A stretch of 28,935 nt of DNA from DASXIW01 sp036497785 (GCA_036497785.1 DASXIW010000012.1:1-28935), one strand, 5' to 3'. Counted from the stretch's first letter, positions 15,807 through 25,041 are shown. The notes: generated from the letters alone by a model not told the origin. A program made the numbers and translations.

Positions 15807-17150
15807 ATGGTTATGACGCAGAACAAACTTCGCCTCGGGCGCCGCTCCGCCTTGCTGCTGCCGCTCGGCCTCGCCGGATGCGGCCTGTTCAATGGCGACT
15901 GGTTCGGCAGCGACAAGCCCCCGCTTCCCGGCACCCGCATTGCCGTCATGTCGGAACAGAACAGCCTCGCCGTCGACAAATCCAATCCGCTCAAGGTGGT
16001 GCTGCCGCCGCCCACACCCAATGCGGATTGGCCGCAGGCCGGCGGCGTGCCGTCCCACGACATGGGCCATCCCGCCCTGGGCCAATCCGTGGCCCCGGCC
16101 TGGAGCGGCCGGATCGGCACCGGTGGCGGCTATCGCCGCAAACTGACGGCCCAGCCCGTCGTCTCCGGCGGCCGGGTGTTCACCATGGACAGCGATGCCG
16201 TGATCTCGGCCTTCGATGTTACCAACGGCCATCGGGCATGGGACCTGGAAACGCGCGCGGATGACGACCGCAGCACCAATATCGGCGGCGGACTCGCGAT
16301 CGACGGCGGCACGCTCTATGCCGCCACCGGCCGTGGCGACGTGCTCGCGATCGCACCCGCCACAGGCAAGATCACCTGGCGGCGCAATATCGGCGTGCCC
16401 GCCCGGGCCGCACCCACCATCGCCGAGGACAAGCTGTTCCTCCCCACACTGGGCGGCCAGCTTCTGGCCCTGTCCGTTACGGACGGCAAGCAGGTCTGGA
16501 ATTATCAGGCGACCAGCGCGGACACGCTGGTACTCGGTCTGCCCTCGCCGGGGTATTCCGACGGCCTGATCGTCGCCGGTTTCGGCTCGGGCGAACTGGT
16601 CGCCTTGCGCGCCAATTCGGGCGCCGTGGCCTGGAGCGACAGTCTCGCCTCCGAACGCGGCCGCAACAGCCTGTCGGACCTGTCGACCATTCGCGGGCGC
16701 CCGGTCATCCGCAATGGCCGCGTTTACGCCATCGGCCTCGGCGATCTGATGGTGGCGCTAGACCTGCGCAGCGGCCGCCGCCTGTGGGAGCGCGATGTCG
16801 CATCCTATGAAACGCCCTGGATCGCCGGCGACTGGCTGTTCATCCTGGACCAGGACAACATCCTCGCCGCCTTGTCCACCGTTGATGGCGCGGTGGCCTG
16901 GGCGACCCAGCTCGACAAATTCAAGAACATGAAGAAGCAGCAGGACCCGATCCGCTGGATTGGCCCGGTCCTGGCCGGTGACCGCCTGATCGTGGCCGGC
17001 ACCAACGCGACAGCGCTGGCGGTAAGCCCCTATACCGGCACCATTCTCGGCAAGCAAACCCTGCCCGGCGCCGCCTCGCTCTCGCCGATCGTGGCCGGCG
17101 GCACGCTCTATTTGCTGACCGACGACGCGACCCTGACGGCCTTCCGCTGA
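15807..17150 (+). CDS. bamB: Outer membrane protein assembly factor BamB (lipoprotein, PQQ-like propeller)
   Basis: 447 residues. The N-terminus has a basic start, a hydrophobic stretch and the lipobox LAGC (Cys25), so it is a lipoprotein facing the periplasm. The body has the repeated W-containing blades of a PQQ-like beta-propeller (for example HRAWDLETR, GKITWRRN, GKQVWNYQ, GAVAWSD, SGRRLWERD, GAVAWATQ). BamB scaffolds the BAM complex that inserts beta-barrel proteins into the outer membrane. Its place between a YfgM-like gene and der is the standard alphaproteobacterial and gammaproteobacterial arrangement. ATG at 15807 or 15813 could start it. Confidence 0.94.
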   Translation: MVMTQNKLRLGRRSALLLPLGLAGCGLFNGDWFGSDKPPLPGTRIAVMSEQNSLAVDKSNPLKVVLPPPTPNADWPQAGGVPSHDMGHPALGQSVAPAWSGRIGTGGGYRRKLTAQPVVSGGRVFTMDSDAVISAFDVTNGHRAWDLETRADDDRSTNIGGGLAIDGGTLYAATGRGDVLAIAPATGKITWRRNIGVPARAAPTIAEDKLFLPTLGGQLLALSVTDGKQVWNYQATSADTLVLGLPSPGYSDGLIVAGFGSGELVALRANSGAVAWSDSLASERGRNSLSDLSTIRGRPVIRNGRVYAIGLGDLMVALDLRSGRRLWERDVASYETPWIAGDWLFILDQDNILAALSTVDGAVAWATQLDKFKNMKKQQDPIRWIGPVLAGDRLIVAGTNATALAVSPYTGTILGKQTLPGAASLSPIVAGGTLYLLTDDATLTAFR

Positions 17151-17158
17151 GTCCGCAC

Positions 17159-18502
17159 ATGCCGCCCGTCGTCGTCATCGCGGGCCGGCCGAATGTCGGC
17201 AAGAGCACGCTGTTCAACCGGCTCGCCGGCCGGCGCTACGCACTGGTATCCGACACGCCTGGGGTCACCCGCGACTTCAAGGAAGCCGAAGCCCAGCTGC
17301 GCGGCCGCATCGTGCGACTGATCGACACGGCCGGACTCGAGGAATCGGCCCCCGAGACATTGTTCGGCCGCATGCGCGCCTCCTCGGAATCCGCCGTCTC
17401 CCAGGCCGATCTCGTGCTGTTTGTGGTCGATGGCCGCGCCGGCATCACCCCCGCCGACGAGCATTTCGCCGCCTGGTTGCGCCGTCAGGGCCGACCGGTG
17501 CTGCTCGTCGTCAACAAGGCCGAAGGCCGCGCCGGCGCCAACGCGGCGCTGGAGGCGTTTTCGCTCGGCCTCGGCACCCCGGTCGGCGTCTCGGCCGAAC
17601 ATGGCGATGGCCTCGCCGACCTGATGGGCGAAATCGCCGACCGCCTGCCCGAGGCCCATGAGGGCGAGGACGAAGCCCGCGAGCGGCCGCTGAAGCTGGC
17701 CATCATCGGCCGCCCCAACGCCGGCAAATCCACCCTGGTCAACCGCCTCCTCGGCCAGGAACGCATGATCACCGGCCCCGAACCCGGCCTGACCCGCGAC
17801 GCCGTGGCCACACGCTTCACGGATACGGACGGCACGATCATCGAACTGGTTGATACCGCCGGCCTGCGCCGCCGCGCCCGCATCGAACAGCCGCTCGAGA
17901 AAATGTCCGTCAGCGCCTCCATCGAGGCCCTGAAGATGGCCGAGGTGGTCCTGTTGACTGTGGATGTGGTGGAAGGCCTGCACGACCAGGACCTGCAACT
18001 CGCCCGGCTGATCGAACGCGAAGGCCGCGCCTGCGTGCTGGTGCTGAACAAATGGGACGCCACGCCCGACCGCAACGCCGCCCGCAGGGCCGCCTCGGAC
18101 CGGCTGGAAACCAGCCTCGCCCAGATGAAGGGCATCCAGGTCGTCACCCTCTCCGCCCTCACCGGCCAGGGTGTGGACAAGCTGTTGCCGGCAATCCGCA
18201 AGGCCCACGCGATCTGGAACACCCGCGTGCCCACCGGCGAGCTGAACCGCTGGTTCGAGGATGCGCTGGAACGCCACCAGCCCCCGCTCGTCTTCGGCCG
18301 CCGGCTGAAGCTGCGCTACATCACCCAGGCCAAGGCCCGGCCACCCACTTTCATCGTCTTCGGCACCCGCGCGGAACAAACCCCCGAGGACTATCAGCGC
18401 TACCTCGTGAACACCCTGCGCGACAGCTTCGCCCTGCCCGGCACGCCGATCCGCCTGCAGTTCCGCGGCACGACCAATCCGTATGCCGACGATAGGGATT
18501 AG
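17159..18502 (+). CDS. der: Ribosome biogenesis GTPase Der (EngA)
   Basis: 447 residues with two tandem GTPase domains and a C-terminal KH-like domain, the unique Der layout. Domain 1 has GRPNVGKST (residues about 8-16), a DTAG motif and NKAEG as G4. Domain 2 has GRPNAGKST, DTAG and NKWD. The C-terminus holds LRYITQAKARPPTF and the RGTTNPY end typical of Der. It is essential for 50S subunit maturation. The frame is undamaged. It starts 8 bases after the bamB stop and its stop overlaps the convergent HpnL-like gene by 4 bases. Confidence 0.97.
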   Translation: MPPVVVIAGRPNVGKSTLFNRLAGRRYALVSDTPGVTRDFKEAEAQLRGRIVRLIDTAGLEESAPETLFGRMRASSESAVSQADLVLFVVDGRAGITPADEHFAAWLRRQGRPVLLVVNKAEGRAGANAALEAFSLGLGTPVGVSAEHGDGLADLMGEIADRLPEAHEGEDEARERPLKLAIIGRPNAGKSTLVNRLLGQERMITGPEPGLTRDAVATRFTDTDGTIIELVDTAGLRRRARIEQPLEKMSVSASIEALKMAEVVLLTVDVVEGLHDQDLQLARLIEREGRACVLVLNKWDATPDRNAARRAASDRLETSLAQMKGIQVVTLSALTGQGVDKLLPAIRKAHAIWNTRVPTGELNRWFEDALERHQPPLVFGRRLKLRYITQAKARPPTFIVFGTRAEQTPEDYQRYLVNTLRDSFALPGTPIRLQFRGTTNPYADDRD

Positions 18503-19563
18503 GGCAGGCCGGGCGCGTCCGATCTCCGCCCCCGCAGCCGCCGCAACTCCACGAACTGCCAGCACAGCAGGATAGGTATCCCCAGCGCCAGGTCACGCGC
18601 CCTGCGCAGCAAGGACACGCTGAGGGCGGCTTCCGCCGGCACGCCGAATATGGCGGCCAGTCCGATATAGGCCGCTTCCTGCACGCCAAGCGCGCCCGGC
18701 ACCAGGAAAGATAGCGCCAGCACCCCGTGCAGCAGGCCTTCGATGGCCAAAGCCGGCAGAAGGCCGATCGGCACGCCGACCAAATGAAAGCCGATCCACC
18801 CGGCCACGCCCGTCGCGATCCAGCCCGTCAGATGCAGGCCGATGGCGCGCAGCAACCGGCCGGAATTGCGCGCGGCCCGCGACAGCTCTCTCTGCACCAC
18901 GATCAGCCTTTCCGTATCGTTACGGAAAAAGCGCCGGCTGATCTGGTCCAGCAAACGGCCGAACAGGGCATCCCCGGTTCGCCGTTGCAGCGCAACAAAG
19001 CTCACCCCCGCGACCAGCGCCGCGACAAGCGCGATGGCGAGCGGCGTGGCCAGTGGCCAGTTGGGGACATAAGCCAGCAGGATGGCCAGCGCGACCGCCA
19101 TGAACAGGATCTGGGCGAGGAATTCGTTGGTGGTGTCCAGAATCGTGGTCGCCGTGGCCGCCGCCCAGCCCAGCCCGGCCAGCACGATCGCGCGCACGCC
19201 CAGCGCGAAGCCGCCCAGGCGCGAGAACGGCAGACAATTGCCGCCGGCGTCGCGCACCATGCGACCCCACACGAAGCATCGTATGGCAAGCTGCCGCCCC
19301 GGCACGATGGTGGCCCAGGCTGCGCCGAGGACGACGAACATCGCCATCTGCCAGGCACAGACAAGCATCAGGCCACGCCAGCCCACGGCCATCAGCGTCT
19401 CGCCAATGCGGGCGGCACCGAACCAGCCGATCAGCAATGTGCCGAGCAGCAGCCCGAGAATGGTGAAAGCCAGAGAGAGCGACTTGACCTTGCGCAACGA
19501 CACGACGGCTATGCCCGATTTTCTGGGCCACCCAGCACGGCGCGAGATCTGGATCAAGCCCAT
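18499..19563 (-). CDS. HpnL-like membrane protein (lysylphosphatidylglycerol synthase TM / UPF0104 superfamily)
   Basis: 354 residues with about eight hydrophobic helices and no soluble domain. The GRMVRDAGGNCLPFSRLGG stretch and the LVPGALGVQEAAY stretch near the C-terminus match the flippase-like superfamily; the first resembles HpnL, a membrane protein of hopanoid loci, as I remember it. The HpnL assignment is supported by context: it follows the sulfotransferase gene by 17 bases and HpnR lies upstream on the same strand. The first ATG (19563) has a GCAGGA too close to be an ideal ribosome binding site; a GTG at 19503 is an alternative. A general phospholipid-flippase-like role cannot be ruled out. 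Confidence 0.75.
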   Translation of the reverse strand: MGLIQISRRAGWPRKSGIAVVSLRKVKSLSLAFTILGLLLGTLLIGWFGAARIGETLMAVGWRGLMLVCAWQMAMFVVLGAAWATIVPGRQLAIRCFVWGRMVRDAGGNCLPFSRLGGFALGVRAIVLAGLGWAAATATTILDTTNEFLAQILFMAVALAILLAYVPNWPLATPLAIALVAALVAGVSFVALQRRTGDALFGRLLDQISRRFFRNDTERLIVVQRELSRAARNSGRLLRAIGLHLTGWIATGVAGWIGFHLVGVPIGLLPALAIEGLLHGVLALSFLVPGALGVQEAAYIGLAAIFGVPAEAALSVSLLRRARDLALGIPILLCWQFVELRRLRGRRSDAPGLP

Positions 19564-19580
19564 TCCTGCCGCGATGCCGG

Positions 19581-20873
19581 TCAGGCGGTCATCAGCTCGC
19601 GCCGCGGCCGGCTGGCCGCCGCCTCGTCCTCTATCCCGAACCGCGCCATATAGGCGGCGAAGCGCTCCCGCTCGGGCGTGGGGTCGAGGCGATAATCCTC
19701 GCTGCGATAGGAATGCGGCGCGTAACCGCCATTCGGCCGTTCCGCCGTGTACGATCCGATATCGGCGGCAATCTCCGGCGCCCAGGGCAGGGCGAAATGC
19801 CGATACACCCCCGCCACCGTGCCCGCCGGATCGGCGATCAGATCGGTGTGGCGGATATGCAGGATCGGTTCGGCGAAATCCTCCCGCAGGCTGGCCTCCC
19901 CCATCAACGACACTGCTTCCCCGTAGCGTCGCACCTCCTGCTGGCCGATCCCGGCACGGTCGATCCGGCGAGTGAATGGCGCGCGCAGCACCTCGGTCAG
20001 CCGGGTGACGGACAGCAGCACCTTCTGCGGATCGCGATGCACGAACACCATGCGCGCATCGGGATAGACCGCCCGTATCGCGTCAAGGGCGAAAACATGA
20101 TCCGGGCATTTCAGCACCCAGCGCGTATCGGTCCCCTGCGTCCCTTTCCGGCGGCCCTGGTACTGGAGATGCTGGAGGAAACGCTTGTGGAAGGCATACG
20201 CATCCACATGCCCCGCCGCGTCCAGCCATTCCCGGTAGGACGGCACATGATAGTTCGAATCGAAGCGCAGGCTGCGGAACACATGCGCGGCGATTTCGCT
20301 GCATTCCTGCGGCATGTCGGCTTCCAGAGGGTGCAGGGCGCGAAACTCCGGCGCCAGCCATTCGAAGCGGCGCAGCTGGCGATCGACCCTCGCCACCCGG
20401 TCATCCGGCACATTCGCGCCGGTATCGTGTTCAGAATGGGGATGGTCGGGATAGGGATAGATGGTCTCGTACACCAGGGGCCCGCGATTGGCCGGGTCCT
20501 GCAACATCAGGCAATGCAGGAAAGTGGTGCCGGAGCGCGGCAGCCCGGCGATGAAGATCGGTCGCGCGACCGCCTGCTTCAGGATCGCCGGCGCCTTCGC
20601 CTCCTCCGCGCGCAGGCGCAGCAGATTGGTCAGGAAGCGCCCGATATCCCACCGCGTCGCGATCCGCCCGACCACGCTCAACTCCGCCTCGGCGTCGCAG
20701 GCGGCCACGAAACGGCGCAGCGGGTCCACGAATGACAGGTCACCGAAATTGCCATGGCCCGCACGCCGGCAGGCCGCGGCGACAAGCTCGTCCGCGGACA
20801 AGGGACGATCCAGAAAACCCAGCCAATCCGCTACGGTATCCAGGGAGCTGAGCAAGCCAGTTCGTAGCGGCAT
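19581..20873 (-). CDS. PAPS-dependent sulfotransferase family protein
   Basis: 430 residues. The N-terminal half carries the 5'-phosphosulfate loop GLPRSGTTFLH (residues 110-120), and the middle has the 3'-phosphate block VFVHRDPQKVLLSV, which together define the PAPS sulfotransferase fold. The last third has a GGYAPHSYRSEDYRL stretch seen in the Sulfotransfer_3 group. No signal peptide or membrane helix, so it is cytoplasmic. The ATG at 20873 has a GGAG ribosome binding site; an upstream open extension to 20924 is not conserved-looking. It lies between HpnR and the HpnL-like gene, which makes a hopanoid or other lipid acceptor plausible. The acceptor is not known. Confidence 0.88.
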   Translation of the reverse strand: MPLRTGLLSSLDTVADWLGFLDRPLSADELVAAACRRAGHGNFGDLSFVDPLRRFVAACDAEAELSVVGRIATRWDIGRFLTNLLRLRAEEAKAPAILKQAVARPIFIAGLPRSGTTFLHCLMLQDPANRGPLVYETIYPYPDHPHSEHDTGANVPDDRVARVDRQLRRFEWLAPEFRALHPLEADMPQECSEIAAHVFRSLRFDSNYHVPSYREWLDAAGHVDAYAFHKRFLQHLQYQGRRKGTQGTDTRWVLKCPDHVFALDAIRAVYPDARMVFVHRDPQKVLLSVTRLTEVLRAPFTRRIDRAGIGQQEVRRYGEAVSLMGEASLREDFAEPILHIRHTDLIADPAGTVAGVYRHFALPWAPEIAADIGSYTAERPNGGYAPHSYRSEDYRLDPTPERERFAAYMARFGIEDEAAASRPRRELMTA

Positions 20874-20911
20874 GTGAATTCTCCAGAACGGTGGACCATA
20901 GGCGCAACCGA

Positions 20912-20937
20912 CTGGTTTTCCCATGAAAACCGATCAG
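20912..20937. other. Small hairpin in the gap between HpnR and the sulfotransferase gene
   Basis: GGTTTTC (20914-20920) pairs with GAAAACC (20925-20931) around CCAT. It lies in the 165-base gap between the two - strand genes. No T tract follows on -, so it is not a good terminator; it may be an attenuator-like structure or chance. Nothing else was recognised in this gap. Confidence 0.3.
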
Positions 20938-21038
20938 ATGGCGCCACGAATCCTCAACAAAATCGTGTCACGCGCCTGAATACGTCTCAGCATCGGGGCA
21001 ATACTGATATGCAGAATTGGCATGAAAACCGCCGGGCG

Positions 21039-22580
21039 CTATCCCGCCCCCATCCGGGTCTGATCGACGAAGCTTTCCATCGCGTCATCGATGGCCCGGC
21101 TCCGCCGTCCGCCCGCGCCATGCACATAAAGCGCTTTCGAATTGAGCTTGCCGTCCCCCATCCCCGAGGGTGGCGACATTTCGTAGCGCACCTCCCGCGC
21201 ATGATCGGCAAGCTGCAGCCGGGGATCGAACACCGAGTCGAATCGCCACAGCATACGCAGGAAATTGGTCTGGCCGCGCAGTGCGAGCCGCCCGGCCAGG
21301 CCCGCGACTTGGCGCAGCGCTGACCAGCCGAGATGCTTGCGGTTCAGCACCTGCTGGGTGCGCACAAGCTCCGCATAGAATTCGGGCAGCGGCAGGCGCG
21401 TCGGCAACACCGCGTGCTGGATGTCGTACAGCCGGTAATCCAGGCTGGTCAGCCGCCGCTGTTCGCGCTGCCAGATCTCGGTGCCCGGATAAGGCGTGTT
21501 GACACTGATATTCACGATCTCCGGTATCTCCATGCACCATTGCCGAATTGTCTCGAACCGCGCCCTGTCCCAGTCCGGGTCGGCGATCAGATTGACGGCG
21601 ACGGTGATGCCGAGCGAGCGGGCGAAGGCCAGCGCCTCGAAATTCTTGTCCAGTCCGATGCGTTTACGGAATGTCTTCAGTCCGGCCTCGTCGATCGCCT
21701 CCAACCCGATGAACATGTATTGCAGTCCCAGCTCCCGCCAGAACTGGAACACCTCCTTGTTGCGCAACAGCACGTCGCCACGGGTCTCCAGGTAATACTG
21801 CTTCTTGATCCCCCGGCGCCGCACCGCCTCGCCGATCTTCATGCCATGCTCGGCATGCACGAAGGCCACGTCATCGACGATGAAGACCCCCGGCTCGCGG
21901 ATCCGCGCCAGCTCCTCGGCCACCACCTCCGGGCTCGCCGTGCGATAGCTGCGCCCATAAAAGGTCCAGGCGCTGCAGAAGGTGCAGTCCCAGGGGAAGC
22001 CGCGGGCGAACTCGATGGAGGCGCAGGGATCGAGCGTGCCGATGAAATATTTGCGCCGGTGCCGCAGCAGGTCGCGTGCCGGACGTATGGCGTCGAGCGA
22101 CTCCACGAAATGCGGTGCCGGCCCCTTGCCGGACAGGGTCACCACGCCGGGCACGCACAGCAGATCACCACCGCCGGCCCTGGCCGCCAGCAAGGCGGCC
22201 ACCGACGCCTCACCCTCGCCCTTCAGCACGCAATCCACCGCCCCTTCGGCATGGCGCAGCAGATCGGCCGCCGTGAACGAGGCGCTGTGCCCGCCAACGA
22301 ACACGAAGCAGCCCGGCAACGTGGCCTTGGTCGATTTTGCGAGGTCGACGATCTCCGGAATATTGGCGAGGTAGTTGCCGGAAAAACACACCGCGTCCGG
22401 CCGCCAGCGCCGAATTATACGGTCGAGATCGCGATGCGTCTCGACCTGCAGGTCGATCAGCCGCACCTCGTGCCCGGCACTGCGCGCCGCGGCTGCAATC
22501 ATCTCGAGCCCGAGCGGCTCGAGCCGCAGAAATACCTTTGTGTACATCAGGCCGCTGGGATGGACGGCGAGCAGCTTCAT
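21039..22580 (-). CDS. hpnR: Hopanoid C-3 methylase HpnR, B12-binding radical SAM, first cluster Cys replaced by Phe
   Basis: 513 residues, full length. It carries a B12-binding-like N-terminal domain (MKLLAVHPSGLMYTKVF to about 150) and a radical-SAM barrel. Strings such as RPARDLLRHRRKYFIG, WTFYGRSYR, IVDDVAFVHAEHG and ISVNTPYPGTE, with a C-terminal FVDQTRMG, are those of HpnR. The enzyme methylates hopanoids at C-3 using S-adenosylmethionine. The cluster motif should read CPWDC-x-FC; here it is F195-P-W-D-C199-T-F-C202, with codon TTC at 21998-21996 on -. One base change (TGC to TTC) explains it, and the enzyme should not hold its [4Fe-4S] cluster. Ribosome binding site GGAGGGG precedes the ATG at 22580. 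The ATG overlaps the stop of the Hint-protein frame. Confidence 0.93.
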   Translation of the reverse strand: MKLLAVHPSGLMYTKVFLRLEPLGLEMIAAAARSAGHEVRLIDLQVETHRDLDRIIRRWRPDAVCFSGNYLANIPEIVDLAKSTKATLPGCFVFVGGHSASFTAADLLRHAEGAVDCVLKGEGEASVAALLAARAGGGDLLCVPGVVTLSGKGPAPHFVESLDAIRPARDLLRHRRKYFIGTLDPCASIEFARGFPWDCTFCSAWTFYGRSYRTASPEVVAEELARIREPGVFIVDDVAFVHAEHGMKIGEAVRRRGIKKQYYLETRGDVLLRNKEVFQFWRELGLQYMFIGLEAIDEAGLKTFRKRIGLDKNFEALAFARSLGITVAVNLIADPDWDRARFETIRQWCMEIPEIVNISVNTPYPGTEIWQREQRRLTSLDYRLYDIQHAVLPTRLPLPEFYAELVRTQQVLNRKHLGWSALRQVAGLAGRLALRGQTNFLRMLWRFDSVFDPRLQLADHAREVRYEMSPPSGMGDGKLNSKALYVHGAGGRRSRAIDDAMESFVDQTRMGAG

Positions 22581-25041
22581 AAAGGTTCCCCTCCAAATAT
22601 GAGGCCGGATGCTCCCACGCCGCGCGACTCCCCGGCATGCAGAGAGATCCCCCCGCAAGTCTTGCCCAGGCCCGCCAGACGATCGCGCGCCATCGCGCCA
22701 CCAATCGGGCAGCCGGAGCTTAATTTTCTAATCCATATGGGGTTCCACGCGCCCCGAGGCAGGGGGCAGCCCGCGATAGCGAATGGCTCGATCGCGACGC
22801 AGCTGTCACCCGCCGGGGCCGGCACCAAGCGGGCCTGATAGGTCTCGATCGAAACCAACTGGAGCGACATCAGCCGCGTGCCACACGGCACCGAAACCCA
22901 GCCAACCCCGTCGGTCCAGCGCCATCCGGGCTCGGGTGCATGGAACCCCTGTCCAAACGCACCCGCCTCCGCCAGGACACCATCGAACGCCAGCCCGGAC
23001 ACCGCCACGCCCAGGCGGCGGCGATCCGGGCTGTCTGCATCGCGCTCCTGCGGCACCAGGCTGCGCGATACCAGCCGCAACCGCTTCATACCGGCCGGAA
23101 GTGCGTAGCCGAAAGCGCATGGCGGCAAATCCCGCCCGTCCGCCAGCACGCGCAGCGCGGGATCCCGGGTGCGTAGCCAGCCCAGCGCCTCGGCCCGGCG
23201 CAGCAGCCGCGCATGCGCCGCGGCGACCGCCGGCCCTTCGGTGAGCAGCGGCGCGCAGCCATGCTCTCGCCAGCACCCCGGCGCAGCACCAGCGCGCGCG
23301 GCAATGCCCGCCGCATTGTCGAAATCCGCGCGGTTCCCCGTATCCAGATAGCTCTCGGCGGCGAGGCCCTGGCAAAATTTATGTCGTGGCGGTCCAGCTC
23401 CAGGTGGAAATAGCTGATCTCCGCCCGGTCCTCGCGCGCGATGGTGGCCCCGTTCGCCAGAAAGCGCACCGGAGTCAGCGCGCCATCCTGCAGCACGGCA
23501 TGGTCTCCGCTCAACCACAGGTCACGTTGCGGCACGCCTGGCGCCATCGCATGCGCGGCGACACGGATCGGCGCGGCCAGGGCAGGACAGGCGTGACTCG
23601 CCAGTTCGATCCGCCGCCTGCCAAGCCAGCGCACCGCCCGCATGCCGCGCCGGGTCGCGACGCGCATGCCAGGCCGCAACGCCTCCTCCGGCATTTCACC
23701 GGCCGATGGCAGGATGCGCGTATCGGCAGCAAAGCAGGCCAAGGTTACAAGGGTGCCGCCTGCACCGTCGGATGTGAGCATCAAACGTTGCGCGGGCTGG
23801 GCCGAGCCTCACCCCGCCAATCACCGTCTGGCTCCCGGTGGTGGACACCACCAGCGCTCGCGGCGCGATCGCGGTGAAATCGACCCTGTCGCCCGGGGCA
23901 AATCCGGTCACCTCATTGGTGGGCGCAGCCGACCCTATTTCCAGCGTCGCGGCTCCGGCAAAGGCGATGGCGCCCGAACCGGCAGCGGCCGCGTTGGCCA
24001 GCATCAGCGTTCCGCCGGCTAGGACGATGCCGCCCGTGAAGCTATTGGCCGCCGACAGCGTGACCGTTCCTGCCCCTGCACCAGCAGTGTCCCGACGCCG
24101 GCATTGCCGCCCACGCCGCCAGACCCGCTCTGATCCGCGATCACATCGGCGATAGGAAGCGTCTGGCCGTCCAACAGCGCCAGTGTCAGCGTCTCGTTGC
24201 CTTGCAGGAAGATGCCCGCACCGAAGGCACCCCCCACCGCGCCCGTAATGCCGCCCGCCACCGCGCCGCCGAACTCCGTGCCGCGCTGGACGATCAGCGA
24301 GCCGCCCTGCTGCACGAAGATCGCACCGCCGGCACCCAGCTCGCCCCCGCTATCGCCACCGCTCTGCGCCGTGCCGCCCCCACCATTGCCGCCGCCCAGC
24401 CCGCCAGCGCCGCCCGTTCCGGTTGCGCTCATATACTCCCCGTCGCCGCCACCGATGCCGCCACCACCCAGCCTGCTGCCCGCGCCACCTCCGCCACCTG
24501 CCGCGCCGCCATTGGAATTCAACCCGTTCCCGGGGCCATCCCCCGCCGAAGCGGCCCCCGGCACGATGCCCGCCCCACCATTGGCCCCGCTGCCCAGCGC
24601 ACTGCCGGCCGCCGCGGCACCAATCCCGCCGCCCCCGCCATAGGCAGCGACGCTCGCCCCCACGCCACCCGCGCCACCCATCCCGCCGCCGCCGCCAAAA
24701 CCGAAATTCACGCTGGTCGATGCCCGCGACCCGCCGGCCCCGCCCACGGCGCGATCATTCGCGAATGTCACGCCGTTCAGCGTCACGCTGGCTCCGGCGG
24801 CAACGAATAGCCCGCCGCCAAGCCCCGCACCGCCGCCACCACCACCGGGTTCGCCCGAACCGCCAGCCCCGCCCGCCGCAATCATACCGCGCAGGGTCAG
24901 GTCCTCGACCAGCACCGCCCCGAATGCGACGAACAGCCCACGCTCACCCCCGCCACCCTCCAGCGTGGCACCGCCGCCGATAATGGTCAGGCTCGCCCCG
25001 GCCGCGAGGTCGACCGCCGCCAGTCCCGCTAGCCCATCCAC
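22577..25041 (-). pseudogene. Glycine-rich surface protein with C-terminal Hint domain, multiply frameshifted and start-less
   Basis: The coding parts lie in several - frames. From about 25040 to 24076: a glycine-rich passenger with beta-helix-like stretches (VTLNGVTFAND, GGGLFVAAGASV). About 24072-23810: VTLSAANSFTGGIVLAGGTLML and a GFAPGDRVDF block (passenger-type repeat). About 23784-23372: LTSDGAGGTLVTLACFAADTRI, the start of a Hedgehog/intein-type Hint domain, through SGDHAVLQDGALTPVRFLANG. About 23370-22810: AESYLDTGNRADFDN to GFHAPEPGWRWTDG, the end of the Hint module. Breaks lie near 24073-24076, 23784-23815 and 23367-23373; the first and last fit loss of one base in a G/C run. The C-terminus probably runs past its natural stop near 22807. 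No proper start or signal exists: the homologous frame begins only at the S10 peptidase stop, so the 5' end is missing. Confidence 0.8.
24200..24975. repeat. Low-complexity GGC/GCC-rich tract coding a Gly-Ala-rich repeat region
   Basis: On - this stretch codes runs of Gly with Ala and Asn/Ser (such as GGAGGSGEPGGGGGGAGLGGG), like PE_PGRS-type or autotransporter-passenger low-complexity regions. On + it appears as dense ccgcc/cacc repeats. There is no single fixed repeat unit. Such DNA is prone to slippage and to assembly error. It explains several long Pro/Ala/Arg-rich open frames on + that are not genes. Confidence 0.8.

Noticed and set aside
17108..18565. A 485-codon open frame antisense to der
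   Set aside because: It mirrors the coding frame of an intact essential GTPase, has the low-complexity Gly/Ala/Arg make-up of a GC-rich shadow frame and no recognisable domain.
21333..22838. A 501-codon open frame antisense to hpnR
   Set aside because: Composition (His, Arg, Gln, Pro-rich) and lack of motifs mark it as a shadow; hpnR on the other strand is a recognised family along its whole length.
24200..24975. CRISPR-like or tandem-repeat array in the ccgcc-rich tract
   Set aside because: No constant repeat with regular spacers; it is low-complexity coding DNA for Gly-rich protein.
24197..24983. Pro/Ala- and Arg/His-rich open frames on + across the glycine-rich tract
   Set aside because: They are reverse readings of Gly-Ala codon repeats; no start signals or domains.
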